The notes under the pieces: model-generated
Database searches by the model: none
What the model was told of the DNA's origin: nothing
What the model saw: the letters and a program-made list of their open reading frames with translations, nothing else
Position numbers and translations under genes: made by a program
Assembly: GCF_031755915.1 (NCBI RefSeq)
Contig: NC_083390.1
Span: 13,423,001 to 13,487,000 of the forward strand
Source: Ziziphus jujuba
Lineage: Eukaryota; Streptophyta; Magnoliopsida; Rosales; Rhamnaceae
Direction: 5' to 3'
DNA: 64,000 nucleotides
Shown: in pieces, positions 1 to 12,469 of the stretch
Position numbering within the stretch: the first letter of the stretch is position 1
Layout of the letters: each line of letters begins with the position of its first letter

Positions 1-734
1 AGTATAAATGATTTGTACTTATATTTTAAGAAAATATCTAACTCTAAACAAAATTAGAACAAATAGATATTTTATCTTAAGTTGACTCCCCTCCTCTCAT
101 ATATTTTTTTAACTTTGATTTTTTTCCTTTATATATAGATATACAATTATTGTATTCAACATTATTTTCAGCACATACCTTGAAAATACATTTCAATATT
201 AGAAATGCAATAGCTAAACTTATATTTGAGATGTCTTATTCATAAGGAGCAACCTTATTGACCATAGCTTGAAGAGCATAATGGAGTAAAATTGCATTTT
301 CAAAATTTTTTCAATCAAATCACCCACTAACAATGAAAGTTTTAATCATTCAGAGAATAGGCAATATCATGAGAATGTATTCATAAATAAAATTATTCCA
401 AAAATTTTCAAAAGGTTTTGTAAAACAATGAATATTACTTTATGTAATTTTAGCAAGAAAATAGGCCTTGGCAAACAAGAGAGAGGATATGGACACTTGA
501 CCTCACTCATAAGGTGATTTAATCTATAAAAAATGACTCTATATTGACAAAATTTGCCAACTCTAGATCAAGCACATATGCAAATATAAGCCATCTATAT
601 CGAAACAAAAACAAGCAAATATGGTTTAGAAAATCCATTTACTTCCTTTTTTTTTTTTTTCCGATTCAGTATTCATGGTCTTCCCCATTCCTTGATCTCA
701 CACTTTTCTACTTTCTATTTCTTCTCTTCTAGTT
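1..734. other. AT-rich sequence, nothing recognised
   Basis: No coding region, terminal repeat or tRNA-like sequence is recognised here. It has T-rich runs, for example around 648-660. It lies downstream (in minus-strand sense) of the Copia gag remnant and may be further decayed Copia sequence or unrelated intergenic DNA. Confidence 0.4.
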
Positions 735-1409
735 GCTTCCATTTTTCTTGAACTTGGATACCTTGATTATGCCTTCAATTAACCCATAAATTTTCTTCAA
801 AAGTCCATCCATCCTAACAATACTATGATCGTTTCCACCAAAAAACTACCTAAAAATACTCAACTTCCTCAACTCAAAACATCTAGGCTTAATGTGACCT
901 CTCCTCTCACAATGATGACAAATAGGAACAAGCTAGGTCTAGGAGAAGGATGTATTAGAGTAACTTTATTGAATCGGGTGTTTATGGCTTCTTGACTTTG
1001 ATTCTTCACTTTTTTTTTTCTTTTTTGTGATCCATATCTTAATTGAAGATAACTTGGTCTTATGTACCTCTTCCTACCATAATGATGACAAGTAAGAATA
1101 AATACTCCTTTGGAAGAACTATGAAACTTATTAAAAGGCCTTTGAATTTATGATTAGGCCTTCTTCGAGTGAGAGTATAGGTGTTTCTCTTCTAACTTCA
1201 CTACTTTTCTCAATTTTTTGGGAGAAATTTCTTCTTTAGTAACATTCTTGTATGAACATGGCTTGTCATGCTTAATAAACATAGTTTTTGAATTGGATGG
1301 AGTGAAAACCTCATCTAGACACCCAAGACCCCTCTTGTCATATGATTCCTTTCAAATGCTCAATATGTAATCAAGTTTTGCAGTTTCAATAGCTAGCTTT
1401 CGAATAGTT
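735..1409 (-). pseudogene. Copia-type gag remnant, C-terminal part (piece 3 of 3)
   Basis: Read on the minus strand, this gives the end of a plant Ty1/Copia gag. A stretch with LDYILS and then YDKRGLGCLDE is followed by a lysine-rich linker. A CCHC zinc knuckle reading CHHCERRGHIKPRCF lies at about 887-930. A second, decayed knuckle copy (CHHYGRKRYIRPSY) lies at about 1055-1098, so the knuckle region seems duplicated in tandem about 170 bp apart. In this gag type the C-terminal knuckle binds genomic RNA. Several in-frame stops make it a pseudogene. It ends at 1409 because G1 inserted there. The upstream parts of the same gag continue at 15671-15981 and 23345-24419. Confidence 0.7.
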
Positions 1410-2522
1410 TGATAAGAATACGTCTATATCCGTACAATCGACAACCTGTTGGGGTACTGATCCTTTACAAATAAAGATGGGACCAATCACTAGAGCACAA
1501 GTACAAGCCAATAGATTTAAGGATAACCTGGCTCACTTCATATAGGGAATTTTCAATTCTCAAAAGGGCATGTCAATACCTAAAGATCCAAGATTTGTTT
1601 TATGCATCCAGGTGGTGGAGGCTGATATAGTGCTGTTTTAGTGCATTTGTGGACTCCAGACAGCAAGGAATGAGTTTAACACTTCTTGAACTCAATTGAC
1701 AGCACTAAGAGATCATGAAGTCAAGTCAAGGCAAAAACAAAAGTAACTAAAGAGGCCATTTGCGCATGGAAGACATTTTTGGCCGAAGATGAATCTTTTG
1801 CCGCTAGGATTGAAGTATCTTGATGACTAAGCTCTTTCCCTTTGCTCCAATCAAGGACAACATAAGGGAATCATAATTAATCTTATTTGGCATCTTACAT
1901 GGCACATTGGATCTGATTTGGAGCCTTTATAAGCTGGAAATTGATCAAAAGATAGCTTAGTAGTCAAACTAGTCAACTAGTTTCCTAATTTGAATTTGAC
2001 TTTTTGTTTTAGAAAACTATCTTTTATTTTGCTTTTTATTTAATTGTTTCAGGAAAGTTGATATTTTATTATTTTAATTGTAAATTAATTAATTCCTAAT
2101 TCTAAAAAAAGGAATTAATTATTCTAAATTAGTTTAGGAAAGTCATGAAAGTCGACCACATCATGTTTGCTTCATTATGGCCAAATTTTACCTTTGTATT
2201 TTAGGGTTTTTATTTGGTGACTTGAGCCTATTTAAGGGATTATTTTTTAATGAGAATACAACTTGGATATTATTAGAAACTTACTTATGAGAAAGAATTC
2301 TCTTTGTTCTCTTTGGACACTTAAAACACTTAATAGAAATCAAGTGTTTTAGTTTGACTTATCAATAGGACATCCATCACTTATTGTGCCGTCTTAATCA
2401 TATATTAAGGTTTATAATCACGCGTTGATTAGAGGTTAAGGTTTCCATTAGAACCTGAACTTTATTATGATTTGGGCTAATATAATACGGATTTAGGAGC
2501 AAATCGACGTAAGTTCGTATCA
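1410..2522 (+). repeat. 5' LTR of G1
   Basis: It aligns with the 3' LTR at 14546-15670: both share the opening with its tatccgtacaa block, the GACCAATCA coding-like segment, and the CAATAGG ... CATCCATCAC block near the end. It ends GTTCGTATCA directly before the primer site. The two LTRs differ at many positions, which indicates an old insertion. Confidence 0.8.
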
Positions 2523-2524
2523 TT

Positions 2525-2536
2525 TGGTATCAGAGC
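2525..2536 (+). promoter_or_regulatory. Primer binding site of G1 (initiator Met-tRNA type)
   Basis: The 12 bases TGGTATCAGAGC lie two bases after the LTR end and are complementary to the 3' end of plant initiator Met-tRNA, the usual minus-strand primer of many plant LTR elements. Confidence 0.9.
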
Positions 2537-3600
2537 CGAATTTAGTGCATGTTTGATCTATCTTATTTGCTTTATTATTTTTTTTTTTGTGTTATTCTGT
2601 AATTTTAACATTAGGTTAAGGTTGTAATTTTTTTTCCTTGTTTTATCCAAATTTTTGCTTCCTAGTTTGTTGGTTGTTTTGCATATTAGTTCTTAGTAAT
2701 TTAGTTTATTGTTGATTTTTATTTGCTCTGTTAATCTTAATTAGTTGCATTCATATATTATAAAATAAAAATAAAAAAAGGGAGTTTGAGAACATATTGC
2801 ATAAAATCTATAAATTTTTGCAATTTGTTTTTGTTGAAAGTTGGTCTTGGGTTTGGTGGAATTTTTTGGTGTTGGAATTGCAATTTATGGTGTTGATTCT
2901 TTCAAGCGGAGTGATGTTTATATTCTAAGAGTAATTAAAAAAAAAAAAAGAGAAAAGGCAAATAAAAAAAATTACTACACAAAAGGCAGGTTTTGAAGTT
3001 TGAAAGGTTTCAATATTGTTTGCTTGAGAATTGTTGGAGTTGCTGTTGTTTCATTCTATATTGGCTGCTGGAAAATTCCAATTTTAAGTGCTAAAATTGT
3101 TTGGATTAAAATTGGTAAAGAATTCGAAACAAAAACTTAAAATTACAAGAACTACAACAAACAACTATTCCATATTTTGTTCAAAATCATTCTTATTCGT
3201 TGTTTTAATTTCTTTCCTAGATTTTATCCTTGAATTTTTAATTTCTTAATACACTGGTCTCCTCCTTAATAATTTCAAAAATTTCTTGTTAATTTACCTT
3301 ATTTTTGGTTAGTTAGGCCGAGACTAGGTTTTATCAATTCACTCAGTATTTGTTTGTTTTAGTAGCTGTTTTGTTGATACGTTTAATTAGAGCATACTTG
3401 TGATCTAATTGCTATTTTGAGTGTGTTTTAATTAGAAGTTTGAGATATTCTTGTGAGTGGAAATAAGCAAGAGAGTGTGAGCTTAAAAAAGGGTTAAAAG
3501 CCAAAACTAGTGTGCAAACACGAGTGTTGAGACCTTATTTGAGTGAAACACATAAGGGAGTGATTTTGGTAAGGATTTTTGTGTTATTTATAGTAACATT
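2537..3600 (+). other. G1 untranslated leader
   Basis: This is an AT-rich leader between primer site and gag, homologous to the leaders of G2 (10250-11394, minus) and G3 (16966-18112). It has poly-T and poly-A tracts and no coding capacity. A related leader piece is found again at 53140-53450. Confidence 0.7.
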
Positions 3601-3602
3601 GT

Positions 3603-4432
3603 AGATTCAAGGATGATAAGGGGAGATGGTTCATTGAAAATTAATGAAGAGGAATCCGTTGGGTTCAAGGGAGATTCTCGAGCAACGGGAAGTGGAGGTG
3701 AACCTACCGACATGATGGCGATCTTGGAACAACTCCAAAGAATAAATGCTCGTTTTGATCACCTAGATCAAAGATTGGATAGAGTGCAAAAATTGCCAAG
3801 GTTTTCCAAATATAAGGTTTGATGCACATGGAAGCTGAGGTCGAGGTAAAGGAGGCCGTGGACAACCTAGAGAAGAATTCAGGGATGGTAATTTTGGAGA
3901 TAATCTTGAAGAGGAAATTGATAATGTTTTTGCACTCCAACGAAGGCCAATCTGTGGGAGACAAGCTAGAGGAGAAGATGATGACATTGGAAACATTAAA
4001 GTCAACATACCACCACTCATAGGAAAGAGTGATCCAGAATCTTACTTAGAGTGTGAGGAGTGAATGGAAATGATATTCGATTGTCATAACTATCCAGAGG
4101 CTAAGAAGGTTAAATTAGCTGCTTTAGAATTTGAAAATTATGCATTCCAATGGTGGACAAATGAGTAAAGTACTTGAAGGAGAGTTGGTGATGAATTGAT
4201 TATTACTTTGCGCCAAATGAAAGGAGCCATGAGGAAGAGACTTGTGCTAACTCACTATCATAGGTTATTGCATCAAAGACTTTAATCATTAACTCAAGGA
4301 AGTAGGACCACAGAGGATTATTACAAAGATATTGAGATGCTCATGATGAGGTTAAGTATGAACGAGGACTGTGAGGCAACCATGGCAAGGTTGTTGGGAG
4401 GTTTGAATAACGAGATAGCCAACCAAGTGGAG
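3603..4432 (+). pseudogene. gag of G1, 5' part
   Basis: The reading resembles the G3 gag: a LRINEEESVGF-type start, a RINARFDHLDQRLDR coiled segment, an RG-rich and acidic linker, then decayed copies of GNIKVN, a SYLECEE stretch (AYLEWEE in the relatives), HNYPEAKKVKLAALEF and the retrotransposon gag (capsid) domain up to NNEIANQVE. The start codon seen in G3 is changed here (ATGGCAGATTCT has become TTGTAGATTCA), and several CAA codons have become TAA. The frame breaks at 4432 because G2 inserted, and it resumes at 12470. Confidence 0.8.
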
Positions 4433-5489
4433 TGGTACGAACCTAGGATGACCTGCTCCTAAACCTGTATTATATTAGCCCGAATCTTAATTAAGTTCAA
4501 GTTCTAATGGAATTGATCTCAACCCCTAACCAACCTGTGGTTAGAAACCTTGGTATAATGTAGATGCCACAATAGGGGATGGAAAACCTATTGATAAGTC
4601 ATGCTAAAACAACCAATTCTCTAATGGTGTTTTAGATGTTCTCAATGAACAAAGAGATAATTAATCTCACAAGTATTTTCTTAATCAAATCAAAGTTGTA
4701 TGCTTATTGAAAAATAAGCCTTTAAATAGGCTTTGAAAGAAACAAAATAAACCCTAAAAACCCTAGGAAAAACCGGCCACACACATAAAGAAACCTAATT
4801 GGCCGCAACTATACTTCCTTTTCGAATCTAAGTTTGATTAATTAATTCTTTTATATTAAATTAGGAATTAATTAATTTACAATAAAATAAAAACCTTCCT
4901 AAAGTTATTTGTCTAGAAAATAAATAAATAAAAACCCAAAAAGAAATAAAGTCAATCGCAAATTAGGTAACGAGTTGACTTTGACATCTAGGCTGAATTA
5001 TGTCTTCAACCGAGCTAACTTATGTCTGCCTGATGTTCGAGCTAACTTATGGCCTATCCGAGCCAACTGATGTCTGTCCGAGCTAACTTGTGTCTGGCAG
5101 AGCTAACTGATATCTGTCCGAGCTAAGTTATGTCTGGCCGAGCTAACTGATGTCTGTCCGAGCTAAATTATGTCTGGCCGAGCTAAGTTACATCCGATGT
5201 CCGAAGTCCGAGATCAGATGTCCGAGGCAAGGCTCCGATGTCCGATATAAAATGTCCGATGTATGGGTATCCGATGTATCAGCTTCCACCACTTGAATAC
5301 TTAAAACATGTCTTTTATCTTCAAGTATGGACAAGCCCTTTTGAGAATGAATTACTCTCTAGATAAAGGCAGAAAGGTTGTCCTTAAACCTCTCAACTTG
5401 AGCCCTAGTGATCGGTCCATTCTTCATCCGTACTCGGATTAGTGCCCTAGTGAGTTGTCGGTTGTGTGAGCTCGGGCGGGTTCGCATCA
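4433..5489 (-). repeat. 3' LTR of G2
   Basis: On the element strand it runs from TGATGCGAAC to GTTCGTACCA (canonical GTTCGTATCA). It pairs with the 5' LTR at 11409-12469. By eye the first 230 bp differ at about a dozen positions plus an 11-bp gap, suggesting a moderately old insertion. A tandem array of about 20-bp units (GAGCTAACTTATGTCTGTCC type) lies at about 5010-5190. Confidence 0.9.
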
Positions 5490-5502
5490 TTCCCCTCCTC
5501 TT
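5490..5502 (-). promoter_or_regulatory. Polypurine tract of G2
   Basis: On the minus strand AAGAGGAGGGGAA abuts the 3' LTR; this is the plus-strand primer position. It is also coding: in G3 the pol frame passes through the same tract. Here the CAA codon just before it has become TAA. Confidence 0.85.
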
Positions 5503-6660
5503 AAAAAGGATTTGTCCTCAAATCGAAGTCATCACCTGCAGCAAAAAGGGATAAATCAGCACCATTAAAGGTGGCACTTACACTATACTCACCCTGTAAA
5601 TCAAGTTTGTAGGCATTGTCATTTATTCTCTCCAAAACTTGAAAAGGTTCATCGCCCCTCGGCGTGAGTTCGGATTTCCTTTGTTCAGGAAACCTTTTTT
5701 TCCTTAAATACAGCCACACCCAATCTCCAGGTTCAAACACCATTGATTTTCAGCATTGATTAGCCACCTTTGCATATTGCTCGGTCTTCGTCTCAATATT
5801 TGCTCGTGTCTTCTCATGAATTTGCTTTACAAAAACAGCTTTTTGTTTTCCATCAAAATTAGCACGCTCACTTAATGGTAAAGGTGTTAAATCTAATGGA
5901 GTCGAAGGATTAAAACCATAAACAATTTCAAATGGAGTTTAGTTGCTGAATGTAAAGACGTATTATATGCAAATTCAACATGTGGCAAACATTCTTCCCA
6001 AGTTCTTAAATTTCTACTAATTAATGCTCTCAACAATGCAGACAAAGTTCTATTTACTACTTCGGTTTGTCCATCAGTTTGTGGATGACAAGTAGTTGAA
6101 AATAAAAGCTTAGTACCTAATTTAGCCCACAAAGTTTTCCAAAAATAGCTTAAGAACTTAGCATCCCTATCCGAAACAATAGTTCTTGGCATTCCATGCA
6201 ATCTCACAATTTCCTTGAAAAATAAATTAGCGATATTGGATGCATCATCAGTTTTGTTACATGCAATAAAACGTGCCATCTTAGAAAACTTATCTACTAC
6301 AACAAATATTGAATCCTTATCTGTCCTTGACCTAGGCAACCCAAGAATAAAATCCATAGAAAAATCTACCCAAGGATAGGTAGGAATCGGCAAAGGCTTA
6401 TACAATCCATGCGGCTTCAATGTTGATTTTGTTTTTCGGCACTTCAAACATATTTCACAAATTCTCTCAACATCTCTCCTCATATTAGGCCAATAAAAAT
6501 GTTCTTGTATCAAGGATAAAGTTTTTAAAACACCAAAATGACCCATCAAACCACCCCCATGTCCTTCCCGAACCAACAATTCCCTAATACTACAATGAGG
6601 CACACAAAGTTTGTTTTCCTTAAACAAATATGCCTAAATATGTAAAATTTATTAAATCCA
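5501..6660 (-). pseudogene. Integrase of G2
   Basis: The domains are in order. The zinc-binding region has the histidines in [13 protein letters not shown] and the cysteines in CEICLKC (about 6430-6575). The catalytic core has [18 protein letters not shown] and [15 protein letters not shown], giving the D,D-35-E residues. The C-terminal GPY/F-like segment reads [17 protein letters not shown], where the other copies have GDGPFQVLE (about 5630-5670). The enzyme would insert the cDNA into host DNA. A frameshift near 5900 separates the core from the tail, and another frame change near 6600 joins it to RNase H. The tail stops at a CAA-to-TAA change just before the purine tract. Confidence 0.9.
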
Positions 6661-7272
6661 TGTTTCAAGCAGGTTCTAAAAATTTCTCCAAAGTCACTAT
6701 CATGCTCATAAAGTTCTTTCAATTGTTCAAATCCAAGAAATCTAGCATCTAAGGTAAAAAATAGTACATACCTTCGGGATAATGCATCGGCAACCACATT
6801 TTCCTTACCCTTTTTGTAGCGGATCACATATGGAAAGGTTTCAATAAATTCAATCCACTTGGCATGCCTTTGGTTGAGCTTTCCTTGACCCTTGATATGC
6901 TTTAAAGACTCATGATCCGTATGAATCACAAACTCCTTTGGCATGAGATAATGCTGCTACGTCTCCAAAGCCCTCACCAAAGCATACATTTCCTTGTCAT
7001 AAGTAGGGTAGTTTAGGGCAGCTCCATTTAATTTTTCACTAAAGTAGGCTATGGGTCTTCCTTCTTGCATTAATACAGCTCCAATACCTACACCCAAAGC
7101 ATCACATTCAATTTCAAAAGTATTAGAAAAATTTGGCAAAACTAACAAAGGTGCATTATGCAATTTTTCTTTCAACAAATTAAAAGATTTTTCTTGTACT
7201 TCCCCCCATTTGAAGCCAACATTCTTCTTGACAACTTCATTCAATGGTGCTGCTATGGTACTAAAATCCTTG
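6661..7272 (-). pseudogene. RNase H of G2
   Basis: It contains [66 protein letters not shown] and [10 protein letters not shown], the conserved landmarks of the Ty3/gypsy RNase H. This activity would remove the RNA strand during reverse transcription. The tryptophan codon after ALET is TAG (6957-6959) where the relatives have TGG, so the frame is broken. Confidence 0.9.
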
Positions 7273-7990
7273 ACAAATCTTCTATAAAAGCTTGTCAAGC
7301 CATGAAAACTCCTCACTTGGGTGATAGAAGTAGGAACCGGCCACTCTTGAATTGCTTTCACCTTAGCTTGGTCAACTTTGATTCCTGCAGCACTTACTAC
7401 AAAACCTAGAAACACAAGCTCTTCTTTGCAAAATTCACATTTTTTAATGTTAGCAAATAATCTTTCCTTTCTAAGAACTTGCAAAACTTGCCTAAGTTGA
7501 TCCACATGGTCATCCAAATTTTGGCTATATATTAGAATGTCATCAAAATCAACAACCACAAATTTACCAATAAATGGACGCATTACATAATTCATAAGCC
7601 TCATGAAAGTACTAGGTGCATTGGATAATCCAAAAGGCATAACTAACCATTCATACAGCCCATATTTAGTTTTGAATGCGGTTTTCCATTCATCACCTTC
7701 TTTCATCCTAATTTAATGATAATCACTCCTAAGATCAATTTTTGTAAACATGCAAGCACCATGCAACTCATCAAGCATATCATCTAATCTAGGAATGGGA
7801 TGCCTATATTTGATGGTAATGTTATTTATAGCCCTACAATTAACACACATTCTCCAAGAACCATCCTTTTTAGATACCAACAAAACAGGAACAGCACATG
7901 GACTTAAACTCTCACGAATATATCCTTTATCAAGTAAATCACTTACCTGTTTTTGCAGCTCCTTTGTTTCTTTGGGATTGCTCCTATAAG
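7273..7990 (-). pseudogene. Reverse transcriptase of G2
   Basis: It runs from KQVSDLLDKGYIRES through [66 protein letters not shown] and [10 protein letters not shown] to [19 protein letters not shown]. The catalytic box, normally YxDD, reads DFDD at 7539-7550, so the tyrosine is lost although both aspartates remain. A CAA-to-TAA stop lies at 7713-7715 after SDYH. This is the only F1 copy in the window that keeps the RT core. Confidence 0.9.
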
Positions 7991-8850
7991 CTAGTCTATT
8001 TGGTATGGCAGCTCCTGGAACAAAGTTAATTTGATGTTCTATCCCTCGAATTAGTCCACTTGGAATTTCATTTGGGAAAACATCTCCAAATTCCTTCAAA
8101 AGAGAAATCATTGAACTTGGCAAATCAAGTTCTTCAAAGTTAGTTTGATCATTAAAATAATTTTCTTTATAAATCATGAATAGTAAAGGTTTCTTACATT
8201 CAATAACCTTATTAATATCCCCTAAACTCAAATAAAAGTTGCTACTTGACCTTTCTTTTGTTTCTTTTTCTTTTTCCCCATTGGATTTCCCTTCCTTCTC
8301 CAAGCTCTCGGGTTTGCCACTTTTTTTCCCCTCTTTTTCGGTTTTTCCTTGATCTTTCCACTCAATATGAGTCTTAGAAACCTTACGTTGATCAGCAACC
8401 TCATTCTTACCTTCTTGAAAGGATGGTGAAGCTGTTGGTGCCATACTTGCTTTTTCCTTGAGCTTTTCGGCTTCTCTCCTTTGTTGCATTTGTAATTGGT
8501 CTTTGTAAACCTCTTTAGGAGATAATGATTTTAGCTTGACCTTCTTCCCTTTAAACCTGAAAACAATACTATTTTCTCGATCAAAATGAGTAGCATCTTT
8601 ATCAAATTGCCATGGTCTACCTAATAGTATATGTCTAGCAATCATGGGTAAAATATCACATAAAACTACATCCTCATATCTACCTATATTAAATTTTACT
8701 TTAGCTTGTTTGTTTACTTTCATCTCACCACTATCATTAAGCCATTGTAATCTATATGGTTCAGGATGTTTTATTGTTTTTAAGCCCAATTTATCAACGA
8801 CAAGGTTACTTACTACATTAGTACAACTCCCACTATCTATAATCATGCTA
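7991..8850 (-). pseudogene. Aspartic protease and linker of G2
   Basis: The protease active site reads MIIDSGSCTNVVS (about 8808-8846), with ILLGRPWQFDKD further on as the second landmark. It would cut the Gag-Pol polyprotein. A long charged linker rich in lysine and glutamate (about 8230-8470) leads to the reverse transcriptase. The frame is open from 8846 to 7713. It is offset from the gag frame just upstream, so a frameshift near 8845-8930 has separated gag and pol. Confidence 0.85.
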
Positions 8851-10249
8851 CAAAATTTACCTTGTATTTCACAACGAGTGTGGAAGATGTTCTCTCGTTG
8901 AATTTGTTCTTCATCCTTGTAAACAGCAAGTACCCTCTCAAATTTAGCTCAACATTTGATGTGTTTAATGGTTCGGCCTCATCATCAATTCCTTCATCTT
9001 CTTGTTCAATTTCAGCCTCGCTAGCCTCACTTTCGGATTCCACCTCTCCATTACCCCTAATAACCATTATCCTTCTATTCGGGCATTGGCTGGCTATATG
9101 TCCTCTTCCTTGGCGCTTGAAACAAATAATTTCTCTTGACTTTTGAGGTTTAGGTTCATATTTTACCTCACCTTTAATGGCTTGGGCAGATTCGGCTTTA
9201 ATTTCTCTTCTTGGTCGGTTGGTAGTTTCTTCACCAAGTTTCGGCTTCAGCTTGCTTTCATAAGTAAAATTGTTTTTCCAGCCACTTGAACTTGTCCTTC
9301 CACTGCTAGAAATTCTTCCAAATCGTGTACTAACACCCCTCCTCTTGAATTGGTTCTCAAGCTTAATTGCTACATGCAACATCTCCTCCAATTCCAAGTA
9401 TTGTTGTAATTCAAGCTGGTTGGCAATGCCAAGGTTCAAACCACCAAGAAATCTCGCCATTGTTGCCTCCCTATCCTCATTCATATTCAACCTCCTCATT
9501 AACATCTCCATCTCTTTGTAATAATCCTCCACAGACCTACTTCCTTGAGACAAAGATTGAAGTCGTTGATGCAGCAACCTATGGTAATGGGATGGCACAA
9601 ACCGTTTCCTCATGGCTCCTTTCATTTGACGCCATGTTGTAATCAAGTCATCACCAACTCTCCTTCAGGTGCTTTGCTCATTTGTCCACCATTGGAGTGC
9701 ATAATGGACAAACGCCATTGCTGCCAACTTCACCTTCTTACCTTCCGAATAGTTATGGCAGTCAAAAATCATCTCTATTTTTTCTTCCCACTCCAAATAA
9801 GCTTTGGGATCATTTTTACCCATAAAAGGTGGGATGTTAACCTTGATATTTCCCAAATCATCATCTGTATCTTCCCTCCTATATCTTCCATGGCCGGCTC
9901 TATCTTAAACAGCAAAAGTTTCATCCATACCTTCTTCAAAGTCTCCACCGAATGGCTCCTCATCAAATTCCTCTCTTGGTCTCTCGCGACCTCTTCGTCC
10001 TCGGCCTCGCCCTCCATGGAATTCTTTCCTATTTCTTGTATTCAGCATTCCTTGTGAGGCTTCTAGTCTTGCCACTCTTTGATTCACATGCTCAACTTGA
10101 GCACTAACTCGCTGTATTGACTCCAAAACAACTCTCATGTCCACTTGGTCTCAACTCCCGGTAGCTCGGGCATTGCCATGGAATGCGACGGACTCTTCCT
10201 CATTGATCCTCAAGAATGGATCTCCTCTTCTCATTCTTGATTCTGTCAT
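8851..10249 (-). pseudogene. gag of G2
   Basis: It starts at ATG 10249-10247 (MTESRMRRGDPFLRINEEES). Then come a coiled segment (VVLESIQRVSAQVEHVNQRV), an RG-rich basic patch (GRGRGRRGRERP), an acidic stretch, the gag capsid domain with AYLEWEEKIEMIFDCHNYSE, WRQMKGAMRKRFVPSHYHR and SRSVEDYYKEMEMLM, and a CCHC zinc knuckle at about 9081-9125. The knuckle reads CFKRQGRGHIASQCP, so its second cysteine is now arginine. Stops occur near 10153 and 9905 and next to 9665. It would form the virus-like particle and bind RNA. Confidence 0.9.
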
Positions 10250-11394
10250 GTTAGTATAATAATGCAAAAATAAAATAAATCCTCACAATATTCATTCCCT
10301 CACGTGTTTTACTCAAACAAGGTCTCAACACTCGTATTTGCACACTAGTTTCGGCTTTTACCCTCTTTTAAGCTCACACACTCTTGCCTTTTTCCACTCA
10401 ATGAGTTATCTCAAAGTTCTAATTAAAACACCCACAAAATAGCAATTATATCACTAGTATGTTTTAATTAAACTTATCAACAAATAGTAAGCAAAAGGTA
10501 GGCAATACCGAAAGAATCCAACAAATCCTAATTTTTTCGGCTTTCTAGACAAGAAGACACAAAATAATGGAAAAACGTTGGAATTTTTGAAAACTATACC
10601 AGATGGTAGTAGATTATGAGTTCAAGAATAAAATTCCAGGAAAAGAAATTCAAATACGAACAAGAATCAAAGAGAACAAAAATATAGAAAAGTTGTTGGT
10701 TGTTGTTCTTTGTAATTCAAGTTTTGTATCAATTCCTCTAACTAATTTTAATCCAAATAATTTAAGCACCCAAAATCCAAACATCCAGCAGCAAAAATAA
10801 TTCTCCAGAAACTCAAATTGAATAAATAATCAAAAAAACCAGCAGCTCCAACAAATTTCCAGCAAACAAATCAAACTCCAACAAACCGAAATATTTTTCA
10901 TTTTTTTTTTATTCGGATTTACCTCTTCTTTTTTATTTTTTTCACTCACAGAACATAAACAACTTCAGTAGCAAGAATAATTACCAAAATTGCAATTCCA
11001 ACTCCAAAACAAACACCAAACCCGTGACCTCCAAATAAACACAAATGTGCAGTTTTTTTTTTTTTTTTTTAAATGTTACCACAAATCCTTCTTCTTTTTT
11101 TTCTTTTTTTTTTTGAATATATGAATGCAAATATTTAAGACTAAAATAGTGAAGAAAAATCAACAAAAACCAAAATTAACAAGAACAATGATGAAAGACA
11201 ACTAACAAACTAGGCAACAAAAATACGATAAAACTAGGAAATCCTAATTCAACTAGGAATGAATTTTTTTTTTTTTTTTTTTAGATGCAGAACGTGTATA
11301 GTGATAGAAGCAACCTTAACCTAATGCTAAAATTGCAAAATAACACAAAAACAAATAAAGCAAATAAAGATAGATCAAAACTGAATAAAATTTA
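10250..11394 (-). other. G2 untranslated leader
   Basis: AT-rich leader with long A and T tracts (about 11056-11070, 11095-11115, 11266-11282). It is homologous to the G3 leader at 16966-18112. No coding region is recognised; the short open frames here are not conserved. Confidence 0.75.
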
Positions 11395-11406
11395 GCTCTG
11401 ATACCA
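11395..11406 (-). promoter_or_regulatory. Primer binding site of G2 (initiator Met-tRNA type)
   Basis: The minus strand reads TGGTATCAGAGC, two bases inside the 5' LTR end. Confidence 0.9.
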
Positions 11407-11408
11407 AA

Positions 11409-12469
11409 TGATACGAACCTAGGACAACCTGCTCCTAAACCCGTATTATATTAGCCCGGATCTTAATTAAGTTCAAGTTCTAATGGAATGGACCTCAACC
11501 CCTAACCAACCTGTGGTTAGAAACCTTGGTATAATGTAAATGCCACAATAGGGGATGGAAAACCTATTGATAAAACAACCAATTCTCTAATGGTGTTTTA
11601 GGTGTTCTCAAAGAACAAAGAGATAATTAATCTCACAAGTATTTTCTTAAGCAAATCAAAGTTTTATTCTTATTGAAAAATAAGCCTTTAAATAGGCTTT
11701 GAAAGAAACAAAAATAAACCCTAAAAACCCTAAGAAAAACCAGCCACACACAAAAAGAAACCTAGTTGGCTGTAACTATACTTCCTTTCCTAATCTAAGT
11801 TTGATTAATTAATTTCTTTATATTAAATTAGGAACTAATTAATTTACAATAAAATAAAAACCTTCCTAAAGTTATTTGTTTAGAAAATAAATAAAGAAAA
11901 ATCCAAAAAGAAATAAAGTCAATCGCAAATTAGGTAACGAGTTGACTTTGACATCTAGGCTGAATTATGCCTTCAACCGAGCTAACTTATGTCTGCCTGA
12001 TGTCCGAGCTAACTTATGGCCTATCCAAGCTAACTGATGTCTGTCCGAGCTAACTTGTGTCTGGCCGAGCTAACTGATGTCTGTCCGAGCTAAGTTATGT
12101 CTGGCCGAGCTAACTGATGTCTGCCCGAGCTAAGTTATGTCTGGTCGAGCTAAGTTACATCTAATGTTCGAAGTTCGGGTCAGATGTCTGAGGCAAGGCT
12201 CCGATATCTGAGGTAAGGGTGTCCGATATAAAATGTCCGATGTATGGGTATCCGATGTATCAGCTTCCACCACTTGGATAATTAAAATAGGTCTTTTATC
12301 TTCAGGTATGGACAAGCCCTTTCGAGAATGAATTACTCTCTAGATAAAGGCAGCAAGGTTGTCCTTAAACCTTTTAGCTTGAGCTCTAGTGATCGGTCCA
12401 GTCTTCATCCATATCTGATCAGTGCCCTAGTGAGTTGTCGGTTGTGCGAGCTCGAGCGGGTTCGCATCA
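11409..12469 (-). repeat. 5' LTR of G2
   Basis: On the element strand it starts TGATGCGAACCCGC and ends GTTCGTATCA. The termini are therefore near-perfect 10-bp inverted repeats (TGATGCGAAC / TGATACGAAC). A tandem array of about 20-bp units lies at about 11970-12160. The first 200 bases on the element strand carry the LTR-encoded peptide region, here broken by changes. Confidence 0.92.

Larger units (their letters stand above)
4433..12469 (-). mobile_element. G2: most complete Ty3/gypsy element, family F1
   Basis: LTRs at 11409-12469 (5') and 4433-5489 (3') enclose a 5.9-kb internal region on the minus strand with primer site, gag, protease, reverse transcriptase, RNase H, integrase and purine tract. 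The target duplication TGGAG is perfect (4428-4432 and 12470-12474). Removing G2 joins the two halves of the G1 gag in frame, so G2 is a later insertion into G1. The order PR-RT-RH-INT is that of Ty3/gypsy. The integrase tail has no obvious classical chromodomain, which together with the LTR-encoded C-terminus resembles the CRM chromovirus lineage; that assignment is inference. Several premature stops make it inactive. Confidence 0.95.

Noticed and set aside
9545..10057. 170-codon plus-strand open frame
   Set aside because: It is the antisense shadow of the G2 gag.
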